From NCBI RefSeq assembly GCF_026262505.1, contig NC_067206.1, forward strand, positions 4,802,879 to 4,866,878: a stretch of 64,000 nt of DNA, given 5' to 3'. Below the pieces are notes generated by a model. It was given only the letters and a program-made list of their open reading frames with translations, ran no database searches and was not told the origin of the DNA. This DNA is from Trichomonas vaginalis G3 (Eukaryota; Parabasalia; Trichomonadida; Trichomonadidae). A program made the position numbers and the translations under genes. Positions 39,344 to 49,480 of this stretch are shown one piece after another; within the stretch, counting starts at the first letter, position 1; each line of letters begins with the position of its first letter.

Positions 39344-40402
39344 ATAAATTCACAAATATTCTTTTGACCAAATAAAGTATTTACTTTTATTTGTCAGTAT
39401 AGTAATTGAAAAATCTCTTTTTCAATGAGTTCTCCGAAAGAGTTCATCTAAAAGAGAGAGTTTTCGAAATATTTCTGATCATCGTTTTCATTATTTTTGA
39501 TATTTACACTAGAAAATGATTAAACTCAATGAATAAAAGCGAAATATCATAGATTTACTTTAAAATTATTTTCCAAAAAAATTTGAAAAATAATTTTATA
39601 TCCCAAAATTTCTAGAAAATGATGATTAAAAACTGAATTTCGAAATAGTTTAGTCGGTTTTTGCATTTTTAAAATGTTAGTCACCTTTCTCCTTCCAAAG
39701 TGAAAAAAAATTGTTGAAAATATAAAAAGAATTTTTATTCGCATAGGCGACAAACAAGGATTTATAAATAAATAATGGGGCTTTGAGTATTGATCTGAAT
39801 TGAATCAGATAATTAGCCGTAAAAAATTTTCTAATAACGATTTCTCATGCATGAAAGATGGCTATGAGTGGCGTTAATGAGGGCGTTTGATAATTGGAGT
39901 TGGACATAAAATTTGGAGATCTTAATTTTTGAGAATTTTGGTGCGATCTTACTGGTACAAGCAAGAGTATGGAAGGAGATTGAACTGAGAAAAAAACTAG
40001 AGCATGCAAAAGAATCATGCTACAGCTTAGTTGAATGTCATTTATGCAAATATAAATATCTTTTTCAAATTTCAAACAAATTTTTGCCACTTTTTGAAAG
40101 AAGATAAGGTAACAAACATTTTAAAATGCAAAACCTAGACTTAAACTATGCCGAAATGTGACTAACATTTAGGAAAAATTTTTGGAAATTAAATAATCAA
40201 ACATTCATCATAAATCTTGTTTTTAAACAATATCTTCTCAAAATAATCATATTACAACTAAATTTCAATATTTTTTAATTTGTTGCTCTATTTTTTATTG
40301 ATTTTATTTCATTTTCCTTAGTATTTCTATATTCTTAGAGTATTGTCTAGTTTTAACTAAAATCATGCAAATCATGACCGACACTTTTACGATAATTGTA
40401 AA
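39344..40402. other. Intergenic DNA
   Basis: AT-rich; the stretch 39845-40090 is less AT-rich and holds open frames on both strands, perhaps a decayed repeat, but nothing is recognised. Confidence 0.5.
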
Positions 40403-41356
40403 ATGTCTCGTGTGTTGAAACTTGAAGATCCACAAGGAGAGAATGAACCACTCGAAACACCATGTTTTGTTGTTCCAACAGAAATGGGTCTAATTCCAAA
40501 CATTACACCAGATTTATCCGATAACTTTCCACTATTTTACTACGCAGGTGATTTTTATAAAGCAGCACTTCCAAAATCAGTAAAAGCCAGTGATGCCCTC
40601 GGATTTACAAAGCGCTGGATATTCTTTGGCCCAGCTGCAGACTTCTACAACTTCGATGAAGGACCAAGTAAAAAAGGAGTTCGTTTATATCAGCGCAACA
40701 GTAATCTAATCGTTGTTAGTAAGGAAGATTATGAAAATATGGTCAATTATGTTAAGCCACAAGGTACTGTTTCTTTATATTCACATCTTCAAGACAACAC
40801 AACAGGCAGACAGAAGAATTTGAGAACAACAACAAACAAAGAATTCGCAACAGAATATCCAAAGACTCTCAACTTTACAGTTGCTACAGCAGAAAAACCA
40901 GAAACTGGATTTTTCGCTCAATATCCTATTTTCTCTGAGAAAGAAGCAGAAGCAGTCAAAGAGATATTAGCTACTAGGAACCAAGATGCCCCTAGAATGC
41001 TCTATTGCGATGGACATCCAACAGATATTCGCCGCGCGATTGATACAGGTTTTGACATCATTGTTGCTCAATATCCTACATATATGGCTACACACGGCTA
41101 CGCTCTGAACTTTGATTTCGAGCGCGGTAAAGAAGGAGAGAGTTTAGGCCTAGATTTAAGATCAAGAGAGTTTGAACACGACCACAGACCACTTGTCGAA
41201 GGATGTGACTGCATATGCTGCAGAAACCACTCCAGATCTTATTTACACCATCTTTTGAACGTTCATGAGATTTTGGGCCAAGTTTTCCTTTCACAGCACA
41301 ATTTGTATCACTACAGAAGATTTTTCGAATACATCCGTAAGGAACTTTCACAATAG
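40403..41356 (+). CDS. Queuine tRNA-ribosyltransferase accessory subunit (QTRT2-like), 317 aa
   Basis: The TGT enzyme exchanges guanine 34 of certain tRNAs for queuine. In eukaryotes it is a heterodimer of catalytic QTRT1 and non-catalytic QTRT2. The carboxy end shows the TGT zinc site C268-x-C270-x2-C273-x25-H299 followed by the YLHHLL and HNLYHYRRFFEYIR helices typical of the family. The catalytic Asp motifs of QTRT1 (DSGGFQ-like and the nucleophile loop) are not seen, so it is assigned to the accessory subunit. It is a little short for QTRT2. It is intact; a MITE begins about ten bases after the stop, leaving a TAAA just inside the junction. Confidence 0.8.
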   Translation: MSRVLKLEDPQGENEPLETPCFVVPTEMGLIPNITPDLSDNFPLFYYAGDFYKAALPKSVKASDALGFTKRWIFFGPAADFYNFDEGPSKKGVRLYQRNSNLIVVSKEDYENMVNYVKPQGTVSLYSHLQDNTTGRQKNLRTTTNKEFATEYPKTLNFTVATAEKPETGFFAQYPIFSEKEAEAVKEILATRNQDAPRMLYCDGHPTDIRRAIDTGFDIIVAQYPTYMATHGYALNFDFERGKEGESLGLDLRSREFEHDHRPLVEGCDCICCRNHSRSYLHHLLNVHEILGQVFLSQHNLYHYRRFFEYIRKELSQ

Positions 41357-41365
41357 AAAATAAAA

Positions 41366-42641
41366 TACCCAGATTTTCCTTACTTTTACCACTCCCCATG
41401 TAATTTCTGGGGAAAACGATAATTCATTTTTTTATGGATGAATAGATCGTTTTCCTAGAAAGGACCTCATATCTCTGGCTAAAAAGAGTGTCAGATCCTA
41501 AATAGATTATTGATCTAGTGTACAAATCCAATAAAAAGCCTATTTTTTTGGCTTTTTTGGTGCTCATTTTTTCGAAGATCTACATGAATATGGGGAAACC
41601 ATCGGATTTTTTTGGTTAACCCACATCTTCATGTAGTCTGGACTATCTTTCCTCGAAGGACCTCTTTACGGGTGTAAAAACTCATAAAGTTCTCAAAAGA
41701 TTCATTCTCGATCTCCATGCTGAAAGAATTTACAATAAAAAAGAGATCTACGCATCAAACTACAGCCATAAATGAACTGAACCCCTAAAGCTCAGCTCTT
41801 AGTTTATCAAAAACGTCGAAATCCTTCTCATTGCAATCAAATTTTCTCAATAACTCATAAGAAAAATCGAATTTTGATTAAGCCGATGTTATAGGTATCA
41901 CAAATACTACAAACTTGAGCAATATCGAAATTGCCAGCAAAAGTTTGAAATTGCATTGCTCATATTTGTTTTGTAAACTAAAAATCTGCTTATATTATTC
42001 ATTAATTTTTTATATATTATTCATATACTTTAATAAAAACAATACTATTTCACCTTAAAAATGAATTTCATAAGTCAATATTATTTTTTTGAAAATGTAT
42101 CAATTTTCGATTAAAACAACATGAGAATAAAATTTACGCAAAATTATTTTAAAAAATGGTTTTAAAAATTTACAATTGATTAAGAATAAGATTGCAAGAA
42201 GTTTTGAAGTTTAATTTTAAGAAAAAAAAATTCGGATATTATTCATGGAATCTAAGTAATCTGATATTTGAGTATCGGCACTATGCATAAAACATATATT
42301 TATAGTTTTTTTGGATTTTTATGATTTTAAATATATTCAAATTTGGCAATCCAATAGATTTTTAAAAAATAGGTAAATAAAAATAGATTACATATGCAGC
42401 AGATTTAGAACATGAAACAAATCTTATAGTGACCCAAAAAAAAATTCATGATCCAAAAAAGAAAAAAATTGGCTAAATGGGAATCAAACCTTGGCAAAAT
42501 AAATCATTATGTCGGATGTTTCCACTACACTACACCGGCAGTTCCAAAAATCTCCTTGGTGGTTCTATTTAATAGCTACTCCCAACGATAGGCGGTGTCC
42601 CCAGCTTTAGAGGGGTGGTAAAAGTAAGGAAAATCTGGGTA
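41366..42641. mobile_element. MITE-like element abutting the QTRT2 gene
   Basis: Terminal inverted repeats 41366-41392 and 42616-42641 (ATACCCAGATTTTCCTTACT continuing TTTACCAC) are identical. Weaker AT-rich matching extends outward. The interior of about 1.2 kb has no coding capacity; it contains several small inverted repeats and a tRNA-like stretch (42469-42545). Target duplication not resolved, as the flanks are simple A/T. Probably a non-autonomous DNA transposon. Confidence 0.75.
42469..42545 (-). other. tRNA-like relic with A- and B-box matches
   Basis: On the minus strand GTGTAGTGTAGTGG (about 42521-42534) resembles a Pol III A box, and GGTTTGATTCC (42480-42490) a B box, at tRNA-like spacing. 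The acceptor and T stems do not pair well, so this is not a functional tRNA. It is either a tRNA pseudogene or the head of a SINE-like sequence inside the MITE. Confidence 0.4.
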
Positions 42642-43098
42642 TGTTATTTTTATATTTTTTTAAAGGTACAACCACTTCTTTAACGTTATTTTTTAGATAC
42701 GAAAGCTATCTTTACTCAGATTTATTGTCTGAACTACTGATTTTGAATCAACTAAAAATTGAATTTACGTAAAGTCTCCCTATGGTTTTTCTGCCTCAAT
42801 GTTGAGTCAACCTCTATCAAAAATTTGAATAAGAGACTTTACGAATGAAAAGAAGTCTATATTATATTTTTTCTTCGTCATCTGAATCAAAATTCTATAG
42901 ACGGAATTTCCCAATTCCATGACGAAAAACCTTTAGATGCCCTGTAGAATCTGCATAACAAAATTAAAATAAAAACTATATATATATCAATGGAAGTTTA
43001 GTCTGTATTTCATCGATTAAATATTCATCAGGTTTTTGTATAAAGAAAGTTAAAATTACATGTTTATTTCTATATTTAAAAAAAAAGAAAAATTAATA
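42642..43098. other. Intergenic DNA, nothing recognised
   Basis: AT-rich spacer between the MITE and the 3' end of the phosphatase gene. Confidence 0.55.
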
Positions 43099-44298
43099 TT
43101 AAGCTAAAAGTGATCCAGGCAAAGGTGGTATTACCATATGTCCAGATGGTATATTCACAGAGTTCCTTTTACTCTTTTGTGTCTGTGTTAAAATAAGTCT
43201 TGGAAATGCTGAAGTTTGTGTTATATCTGTCGATGATCTTCTGTTGGCTTTGATCAGTTCACCAACCGTCGCTCTTCTTGGCCGGCACTGTGGCTTCAAA
43301 GGTGATGTAAAGTGCTTATTAAAGGTATATGGCATTCTTTCTGTAAGATCTACGAATCTGTATGTTACAAAGTCTTTCTTTATCTGTTCTAGAGCATCAT
43401 ACTTGATTGGCTTCATTGAAGTTCCGAAGATTTCAATGACACCCATTGTATTTCGAGTAGAATGAGAATAACAGCTGGATGAGAATACTGTCATCACGCA
43501 TCCGTTGAAACTGTTCTGAATGGCGTTCACACATTGATGAGAACGAATAATATGTTTCAAATTATTTTGTTTCAAGAAAGTGTGAGCGGCTAAGGCACCA
43601 AACAGATATCCAAATCCTCTGTAGTTCTTTAAAAAAGTAATCTCGGCTTCTCCAGGATCACTCCAGAGAAGATCTGGAACAAAGCTCTTCGAATATTGCT
43701 CAAAGCATGAATATATTGGTCTAGGAATGACTTCTATCTCTTTCACATAGTTAAGCAATGGACTAATGCCACCACGGACTAAGAAAAATGTATCATTCAA
43801 AATTCCTGCAAGAGGTAGATATGCAAAGCATTCATTGAAATGGTTATACATAGCTTCATCATACACTTCTAATACTTGGTTCTTAAATCCATACACTGAA
43901 TTAGTTTGTTCAAATTCATGATTTCCTCTGATCATGTATATGCATTCTGGATAGATAAGTTTGAAAGAAAACAGAAGAGTAAGTACTTCAACTGAAAAAT
44001 CACCTCTATCGACATAATCCCCAAGAAAAATGTATTTCCTTGATGGTGGAATTCCATTTGTTGCTATGATCCTTAACAAATCACGTAAATTACCATGAAG
44101 ATCACCCACAATAACGAAATCACCAGTTAATCTAAGTAAAGTTGGCTCTTGAGATAATGATACTTTTGCAGCGGCGACTAAATTATATAGGTCTTCATCT
44201 TTGAGCTTTGGAATATCTGTATTTGTTTGTGCAAGATACTCAGGCATATTTTCGGTTAGAAATGGTTGATAAGCATTAAGGATCGCATTAGCTAGCAT
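43099..44298 (-). CDS. PP1/PP2A-like Ser/Thr phosphatase with altered metal ligand, 399 aa
   Basis: Metallophosphatase of the PPP family. Core motifs: GDLHGN (D66, H68), GDYVDRG (D94), RGNHE (N126, H127), LLWSDP (about 211-216) and IRSHQCV (H254). The usual CxHGGLSP motif reads VRGGISP, with R175 where PPP enzymes have the His that binds the second metal. Activity may therefore be lost or changed. The carboxy 95 residues are a basic, Ser/Thr-rich extension beyond the normal PP1 end. Start chosen at the first ATG, 44298, with an Inr 8 bases upstream. No introns; intact frame. PPP phosphatases are numerous in T. vaginalis. Confidence 0.9.
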   Translation of the reverse strand: MLANAILNAYQPFLTENMPEYLAQTNTDIPKLKDEDLYNLVAAAKVSLSQEPTLLRLTGDFVIVGDLHGNLRDLLRIIATNGIPPSRKYIFLGDYVDRGDFSVEVLTLLFSFKLIYPECIYMIRGNHEFEQTNSVYGFKNQVLEVYDEAMYNHFNECFAYLPLAGILNDTFFLVRGGISPLLNYVKEIEVIPRPIYSCFEQYSKSFVPDLLWSDPGEAEITFLKNYRGFGYLFGALAAHTFLKQNNLKHIIRSHQCVNAIQNSFNGCVMTVFSSSCYSHSTRNTMGVIEIFGTSMKPIKYDALEQIKKDFVTYRFVDLTERMPYTFNKHFTSPLKPQCRPRRATVGELIKANRRSSTDITQTSAFPRLILTQTQKSKRNSVNIPSGHMVIPPLPGSLLA

Positions 44299-44303
44299 CA
44301 AAA

Positions 44304-44308
44304 AATGA
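44304..44308 (-). promoter_or_regulatory. Inr (TCATT) of the phosphatase gene
   Basis: TCATT on the minus strand with +1 A at 44306, 8 bases before the ATG at 44298. Confidence 0.6.
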
Positions 44309-44804
44309 AAAATTTTCGCTAAATAATATTCTCATATGTGTATATTGGAACAGAATTAATATATGATTAACCAAATTTGAACGATGGTTTTCAAACTGAA
44401 TATTTCAATAGAGATTCAGAATTTTTCTCCAATATTGGAAAATAGTATTATATAATATATAATGTAAGAATAGGAGCTTTTGTTTTGAGGCTGATAAATA
44501 GGAGCTTTACAAGTAATTCAATTTTTGTAAAAATAATATTAATTTCTATAGTGTAGTTTAAATTAAAAAGCCGCTACTTTTTTTCAGAAAAAATAATCAC
44601 CTCATTTATCTTAAGATTATATCCAATTGTACATTTATATTATTTTTTTGTTTTTATTAAAATTTTATTCTTCAGAAATTCTTTTCAATTTTTCCCCACT
44701 TTTGTTCGAAAACAAAGCGGTGAAATGATTATTTTCATCGAATTTAAATTAGATATTTTTAGAAAAAAAGATAGGAAATTTACCTTTTTTTTTGAAACTT
44801 GGTC
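44309..44804. other. Intergenic DNA
   Basis: AT-rich; no features recognised apart from the target duplication at its right end. Confidence 0.5.
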
Positions 44805-44819
44805 ATTTAATTCAAAAAA
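44805..44819. repeat. 15-bp target-site duplication, left copy
   Basis: ATTTAATTCAAAAAA, identical to 48116-48130. Confidence 0.8.
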
Positions 44820-45378
44820 TGTTATAGACCGAAAATAGATTTTTTCGGTTTTCTCTTCAAATAATTGAAAGAATGATACTATTATAGGTTTATTATATTA
44901 TATAGCATATAATCATGCTATAGCCGAAAACTATAAGTTTTGAGAAGATTGAATATAACACAAATAAATACGAATGTAAGTTAAATTGCTTGTTGTTTTT
45001 AATAGCTATTTAATGAGAAATCCAATATTGCAAAATTCAAATTGAATGATTGAAAGAACAGAAAAAGTCATTCTTTTCAATTTCGAATATGTTTCATTGT
45101 ATTTATAATTATATGGCAAATAAGATATTTAAACTTGATTTTTGAAGGAAAATTCACAAAATTGAATAAATTCAAATAATTTTTATTCAAAAATAAACTA
45201 GTTATTTGAGTTTACTACTAATTATCTATTCAAACTACAAAGTTTGTAATTTAAAATATTTTGTGAGATCAGATTGAATTAATTCAAGGTTCTTTACAAT
45301 TAATATTAATGACCATATTACGCATTTTCGAACATTCTAAACCAAATATATAAAAATGGGAGACGAATGTTAAATTTG

Positions 45379-45723
45379 CTAGACATGGGGGAGTTGTCTG
45401 CAAAGTTTTAGCTCTTATCTCTAACAAAAAATTAATTTTTTAAAAAATGACCGAATACGTTTCACAGCGAGAAAAAAATAAAAGGCAAGATAGAATTTTC
45501 TAGACATAAAGAAGTTGTTTACCGAGTTTTAGCTCTTATCTCTAACAAAAAATTAATTTTTAAAAAAATGACCGAATACGTTTCACAGCGAGAAAAAAAT
45601 AAAAGGCAAGATAGAATTTTCTAGACATAAAGAAGTTGTTTACCGAGTTTTAGCTCTTATCTCTAACAAAAAATTAATTTTTAAAAAAATGACCGAATAC
45701 GTTTCACAGCGAGAAAAAAATAA
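45379..45723. repeat. 121-bp tandem units in the left TIR
   Basis: Units begin (CTAGACAT...) at 45379, 45500 and 45621, exactly 121 apart. Units 2 and 3 are almost identical; unit 1 differs in its first third (GGGGGAGTTG in place of AAAGAAGTTG). They contain the words TAGCTCTTATCTCTAAC and CGAATACGTTTCACAGCG. Confidence 0.95.
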
Positions 45724-45893
45724 AACTGTACACTGATTTTAATTTTCATTTCCAGTCACTTTACTTATTATTTTTTCTTTTTTTCATTTTAATTATAAAT
45801 TATTTCATAATACGTTTATTTACGTTACCATTTTCTTTATTCTTTTGAATTCCATACTAGACACTTATAGAATATTTTGATTGTTAACGTACT

Positions 45894-45898
45894 TCATT
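45894..45898 (+). promoter_or_regulatory. Inr (TCATT) of the transposase gene
   Basis: TCATT with +1 A at 45896, six bases before the ATG at 45902; it decides the start over the TTG at 45881. Confidence 0.6.
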
Positions 45899-45901
45899 AG
45901 A

Positions 45902-46876
45902 ATGAATCCTTACAAAGGGTATGTCGATCGAATTTACCTAATTGGTATTTCCAATCAGATTGAAGAAGGTAAAATGACATGCGAAGAAGCTTGCACCCAT
46001 GTTCCCATCGCCCCAACCCTTCAATCAAATGATTTAAAATATTTAGATGTTTCAAAATCTTTTTTACAAAATCAATTTAGCTTACAGAATATCCCATTGC
46101 CTAAAGGCAAGAAAGGTCGTAGGGTCAATCCCTACGACCAAATCAAAGCTCTTGCTGTGATACATGACCACTGGGTCTTTCCCTGTGGTCAAACAAAACA
46201 ATGGAAACGTTTGAAATTACAACAAATTGATGTATCTTATAGAGAAGTACGCAGATACTTCAAAGAAAATCATTTCACCAAGACGCGATTAGAGCATGCC
46301 GGGCCAGAAACAGCAGTAAGATATTGGGCGCTTTCACCCAATCTTATCTGGCACGCAGATGTTCATTATTTTAGGGGTGTTCGTGGCCAGTATATTTATG
46401 GCATAATCGACGATTTTAGCCGCAAAGTCCTAGCGTGTATACAAATACCAGATATGCTGGCAGCGACGACAGCGAACGTTGCGGCTTCCGCCTTCATTGA
46501 ATTTGGCGCCCCTTATTGTTTCTGGACCGACAACGGTTCAGAAAATAGGGGCGCCTTTCAAGATCTACTTGATCTTTGGGGCGTCCAATGGCGGCATACA
46601 GACTCTCATTCTCCCTACCAAAATGGGAAGATTGAGAGATTCTGGCCGACATTGGAGCGCTGCCAAAGCATTCAGGCTATTCCTGCCTTTATTTGGGAGT
46701 ACAATAATAACACACCGCATGAAGATCTCCCAATTAATCCATTAACTGGAACAAATTACACGCCAAATCAAATGTATCAGCTGAAACCGAAATACACAAA
46801 TGCAGATACAGAAAGGTTGTGGCAAATATGGGATACAGATACAGGCATGACCGCTGTTGACACATTCACAGCGTAA
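45902..46876 (+). CDS. rve-family DDE transposase, 324 aa
   Basis: The catalytic core has D153 (WHADVHYF), D210 (WTDNGSEN) and E245 (NGKIERFW), a D-D-34-E spacing typical of rve integrase/transposase folds, with the GIIDDFSRKVL and SPYQNGKIER signatures of IS3/IS481-like enzymes. Residues 70-130 look like a helix-turn-helix DNA-binding region. The carboxy part (PHEDLPINPLTGTNYTPNQMY) follows the usual bacterial-type ending. The frame is intact with a strong Inr, so the gene may be expressed. It should act on the long TIRs around it. Confidence 0.9.
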   Translation: MNPYKGYVDRIYLIGISNQIEEGKMTCEEACTHVPIAPTLQSNDLKYLDVSKSFLQNQFSLQNIPLPKGKKGRRVNPYDQIKALAVIHDHWVFPCGQTKQWKRLKLQQIDVSYREVRRYFKENHFTKTRLEHAGPETAVRYWALSPNLIWHADVHYFRGVRGQYIYGIIDDFSRKVLACIQIPDMLAATTANVAASAFIEFGAPYCFWTDNGSENRGAFQDLLDLWGVQWRHTDSHSPYQNGKIERFWPTLERCQSIQAIPAFIWEYNNNTPHEDLPINPLTGTNYTPNQMYQLKPKYTNADTERLWQIWDTDTGMTAVDTFTA

Positions 46877-47290
46877 TAATAAACATAATTTTTTAATTTC
46901 ATTTTTAACAAGTTTTTTTAAATGTATGTAATGAATAATTCATTAGAATATGATAATGCATATTGTAACAGAATAGAACAATCACCAAAATTTTTTTTTT
47001 TGAAATTAAAAAATAAAAGTAAAAAGTATAAAGTAATCTAACCAAAAAAGATATTTAAAAGAATTTTGGAAAAAACAGAATAAGGATAATGATATTATTT
47101 TAGATACACAATCGATGTACTGAAGAATAATCCGGTAAAATGATGATATAAAATTAGATTATTTTACAAGTAGCTAAAAGAATAAAACTATAATATAAAT
47201 AAATGAAGTTTAATGAAACAATAAAGGTTAAATAAATAATAAAGATTTTTATTTTATATCAGTATTGAGAAGAAGTAACAGCTGACACTT

Positions 47291-47550
47291 GGTAGACAAC
47301 TTCTTTATGTCTAGAAAATTCTATCTTGCCTTTTATTTTTTTCTCGCTGTGAAACGTATTCGGTCATTTTTTTAAAAATTAATTTTTTGTTAGAGATAAG
47401 AGCTAAAACTCGGTAAACAACTTCTTTATGTCTAGAAAATTCTATCTTGCCTTTTATTTTTTTCTCGCTGTGAAACGTATTCGGTCATTTTTTAAAAAAT
47501 TAATTTTTTGTTAGAGATAAGAGCTAAAACTTTGCAGACAACTCCCCCAT
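47291..47550. repeat. 121-bp tandem units in the right TIR
   Basis: About two and a half units in inverted orientation relative to the left array. One fewer than on the left, so the arms differ in copy number. Confidence 0.9.
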
Positions 47551-48115
47551 GTCTAGCAAATTTAACATTCGTCTCCCATTTTTATATATTTGGTTTAGAA
47601 TGTTCGAAAATGCGTAATATGGTCATTAATATTAATTGAAAAGAACCTTGAATTAATTCAATCTGATCTCACAAAATATTTTAAATTACAAACTTTGTAG
47701 TTTGAATAGATAATTAGTATTAAACTCAAATAACTAGTTTATTTTTGAATAAAAATTATTTGAATTTATTCAATTTTGTGAATTTTCCTTCAAAAATCAA
47801 GTTTAAATATCTTATTTGCCATATAATTATAAATACAATGAAACATATTCGAAATTGAAAAGAATGACTTTTTCTGTTCTTTCAATCATTCAATTTGAAT
47901 TTTGCAATATTGGATTTCTCATTAAATAGCTATTAAAAACAACAAGCAATTTAACTTACATTCGTATTTATTTGTGTTATATTCAATCTTCTCAAAACTT
48001 ATAGTTTTCGGCTATAGCATGATTATATGCTATATAATATAATAAACCTATAATAGTATCATTCTTTCAATTATTTGAAGAGAAAACCGAAAAAATCTAT
48101 TTTCGGTCTATAACA

Positions 48116-48130
48116 ATTTAATTCAAAAAA
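48116..48130. repeat. 15-bp target-site duplication, right copy
   Basis: ATTTAATTCAAAAAA, identical to 44805-44819. Confidence 0.8.
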
Positions 48131-49480
48131 TAATGAGTCAACTGTAATTGTAAAATCGTTACGCTGATGAATTCATGTTTTTTAGAACCAATAATTTTTT
48201 TCTGAATTTTCAATTCGGTTCACAAAAATCTTCTTGGTCAATCAGTTCTGGTTTTGGTATTTTGCAAAATATCACAAAACGAACCTGCAATTTCAATTGT
48301 CAACTTTCAAAACCATAATTCATTTGATAAGATCGATTTCAAAACAACACAGGAGAGAAAAATGTTTCTATTAGCATATGGTATTATTTTTTGAACAAAA
48401 TAACAAAGAGAATTTTTTTGTAACTTATTTGAATTAAATCTGTGATTTCAAGTTACAACATCTCAGCATTTTAATAGACCCAAGTTGCCCTTTGTAATAT
48501 TTCAAATGTTCAAAAATATTAAAAAATTGTCTTCTCATATATAGAGTATGCATATTTCTAATGCAATGATCGTTATATATTTCTAAACTTAGTCAATTTG
48601 GCATTGGAATTTTTGCTTCTTCTGCACTCAACAAGCAGGATCTTTCATTGATAACACTTGAATTGGAGATTTTCATTTGAAGAGATTGTATTAATAGGAG
48701 CACATTCATATATTAAAAGATTCCAACTAGATTTGCACTATATTGATGACTTTGGATTTCGATATTGGAAATCAACTTAGATTCTCGTTTAACTCTAAGC
48801 ATAAACATACCTCTATATGATGAAGCTATCTGTGCCATTCATTTCCTCTCATACAAACTCATGCTGCCTGTTCCCAGAATTACCCTGGGTAGGTAAAGTA
48901 GGATAATTCAAATATTAAATCACTAACAATCATATTGAAGTATGCTTGGACAAAAGCACGAAAAATATGAACTACAAATTAGTCAAGTACTCCTCTAAGT
49001 TGAGTAATTACTCTGAAATCCTAAAATTATTGCATATTTTGATTGATTTTTTTAAAGAAAGTATTATAAATTAGATTTCATGATTGAAAACGGGAAATAA
49101 GGTAAAACCAAGAATAAGTCATTGCAGATAGCTATTTATATAAACAAATCAAAACCAAAAAAAATTTCATGCAAAAAAGTAAACCGCAGAAGGTTTTTGT
49201 TTCTGAGAACTTACATAAAAAGATTCCAAAATTATTCATCAATTATCATCGATACGAGTTTTGGGTGAACCTTACCATCGATCTTTTTTGATGGCATGAA
49301 ATTAAGGCTTGTGTTCATTTTAGTAATTATTATTTTATGTTGTCTATGCTTTATTTATTTTTATTATTTTTAAGATGAAATATTTTATGCAATTTAAATC
49401 TTTTATTCATAATTCTATAAAACTGTATATATAAATCTGAATTGTGCAATATAGAGATCACAAAGATTTCAGATAGCCTT
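48131..49480. other. Intergenic DNA, nothing recognised
   Basis: AT-rich. No supportable open frame, RNA gene or repeat. Confidence 0.55.

Larger units (their letters stand above)
44820..48115 (+). mobile_element. rve/IS-like DNA transposon with very long TIRs
   Basis: About 3.3 kb. Ends are TGTTATAGACCGAAAATAG and its reverse complement, so the element runs TG...CA. The inverted repeats are very long, roughly 800-900 bases per side (44820 to about 45723; about 47291 to 48115), nearly identical, and include 121-bp tandem units. One open DDE transposase gene (45902-46876) lies in the middle. It is flanked by an exact 15-bp duplication. The transposase type and long, variable duplications recall bacterial IS3/IS481-like elements and the eukaryotic IS3EU group; the exact superfamily is inference. 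It looks complete and recent. Confidence 0.9.
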
